In this document: one piece after another, positions 15,110-15,645 of the stretch
Position numbering within the stretch: the stretch's first letter is position 1
Layout of the letters: each line of letters starts with the position of its first letter
Source: Verrucomicrobiota bacterium
GTDB taxonomy: Bacteria; Verrucomicrobiota; Verrucomicrobiia; Opitutales; Opitutaceae
NCBI GenBank assembly: GCA_023430565.1
Contig: JAEZAD010000049.1
Span: 1 to 15,645, forward strand
Length of the DNA: 15,645 bases
Direction of reading: 5' to 3'
The notes under the pieces: model-generated
The model's database searches: none
What the model saw: only the letters and a program-made list of their open reading frames with translations
Told to the model about the DNA's origin: nothing
Position numbers and translations under genes: made by a program

Positions 15110-15645
15110 TCAGACCCCCTCGCCCAGCCGGTCCCCCATCCGCGCGTAAACCTCCATGCATTCCGCGCCCGGTTGCAGCAAGTCCGCATCGAACCGGATC
15201 CGCCCCGGCGCGAACACTGTGATCACACACGATCCGCCAAACGCAAACAGCCCCTTCTCCGCGCCCTTCTCCACCGCCCGCTCAGGAATGTGCGTCTGCC
15301 GGATGCTGCCCACATTCGTCGCGCCGATCTCGAACATCGCCACGGTCCCAAACTCCGCCGACTCGATCAGCGTCAACACGCGCTTGTTCTGCACGAGATA
15401 ATGCAGGTTCGTCCGCAGTGCGACGGGGCTCACCGAATACAGCCAGCCATTGATCAACCGCGGCGCCGACGGCGTCCCGCCCACCGGAAAATGAAACCGG
15501 TGATAATCCACCGGACACAACCGCGAGATCACCATCGCTCCGCCTTTGAACTTGTCTGCCAGCGGCCGCTGGCCTTCGGGCAATCGATCCTCCGCAAACA
15601 GCTCCGCGAGCGTGAACGTCGACCCCTTCACATAAAATCCCGCCG
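15110..15645 (-). CDS. psd: Phosphatidylserine decarboxylase, N-terminal part outside the window
   Basis: This is the C-terminal part of the pyruvoyl enzyme that turns phosphatidylserine into phosphatidylethanolamine at the membrane. The frame is open to the window edge; the visible part begins AGFYVKGSTFTLAEL, a conserved internal segment, so the GTG at 15631 is not a real start. HRFHFPVGG contains the second histidine (codon 15493-15491) that matches the catalytic His of the Asp-His-Ser triad. FGGSCVITVF contains the self-cleavage site: Ser at codon 15232-15230 would become the pyruvoyl group after cutting behind the preceding Gly. The aspartate of the SPxDG motif should lie beyond the edge. 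The loop reads GGS where E. coli-type enzymes have LGST. The stop is at 15110, converging with the esterase. The family call is secure. Confidence 0.92.
   Translation of the reverse strand, partial: AGFYVKGSTFTLAELFAEDRLPEGQRPLADKFKGGAMVISRLCPVDYHRFHFPVGGTPSAPRLINGWLYSVSPVALRTNLHYLVQNKRVLTLIESAEFGTVAMFEIGATNVGSIRQTHIPERAVEKGAEKGLFAFGGSCVITVFAPGRIRFDADLLQPGAECMEVYARMGDRLGEGV

Overview
The window looks like a chromosomal segment of a high-GC, free-living bacterium, most likely Verrucomicrobiota of the Opitutaceae type. That placement is inferred from four things: an ECF sigma factor with a long C-terminal extension, an ADOP-type MacB/FtsX permease, several secreted polysaccharide-active enzymes, and very few Shine-Dalgarno sequences. 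It is not proven by any marker gene. No tRNA, rRNA, CRISPR array, insertion sequence or phage gene is visible.

Layout from left to right. (1) A GH10 endo-xylanase on the minus strand is cut by the left edge (1-1261). (2) Divergent from it is a large ADOP permease (1522-3999). (3) A secreted clan GH-A glycoside hydrolase lies on the minus strand (4274-6490). (4) Divergent from that are a SAM-dependent methyltransferase (6593-7294) and a voltage-gated-type potassium channel with a C-terminal zinc ribbon (7352-8203), closed by a clear intrinsic terminator (8221-8265). (5) Next is a two-gene unit: an ECF sigma factor carrying a membrane segment, a short coil and a C-terminal domain (8306-9769), then a small membrane protein repeating only the non-sigma half of that protein (9784-10470). 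(6) On the minus strand is a three-gene unit read right to left: a CRIGERS-type rhodanese (13615-12740), SufE (12660-12205) and a secreted amidase-signature enzyme (12194-10620). (7) A secreted alpha/beta hydrolase with an N-terminal InlB-like repeat domain (13789-15030) is followed by a convergent phosphatidylserine decarboxylase gene cut by the right edge (15110-15645).

How the genes may work together. The GH10 xylanase, the GH-A enzyme and the esterase fit breakdown of plant-type polysaccharide outside the cytoplasm, although they do not form one operon. Rhodanese and SufE both carry persulfide sulfur and probably act in iron-sulfur cluster or sulfur supply. The most interesting part is the sigma factor and its neighbour. 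They share an unnamed C-terminal domain (RNxGQA[S/T]P, FAWAxDxG, GDxW[K/H]YV) and the same membrane-plus-coil arrangement. This suggests a one-component, membrane-tethered transcription switch with a sigma-less partner in place of a classical anti-sigma factor. That model is inference; the shared sequence is seen directly.
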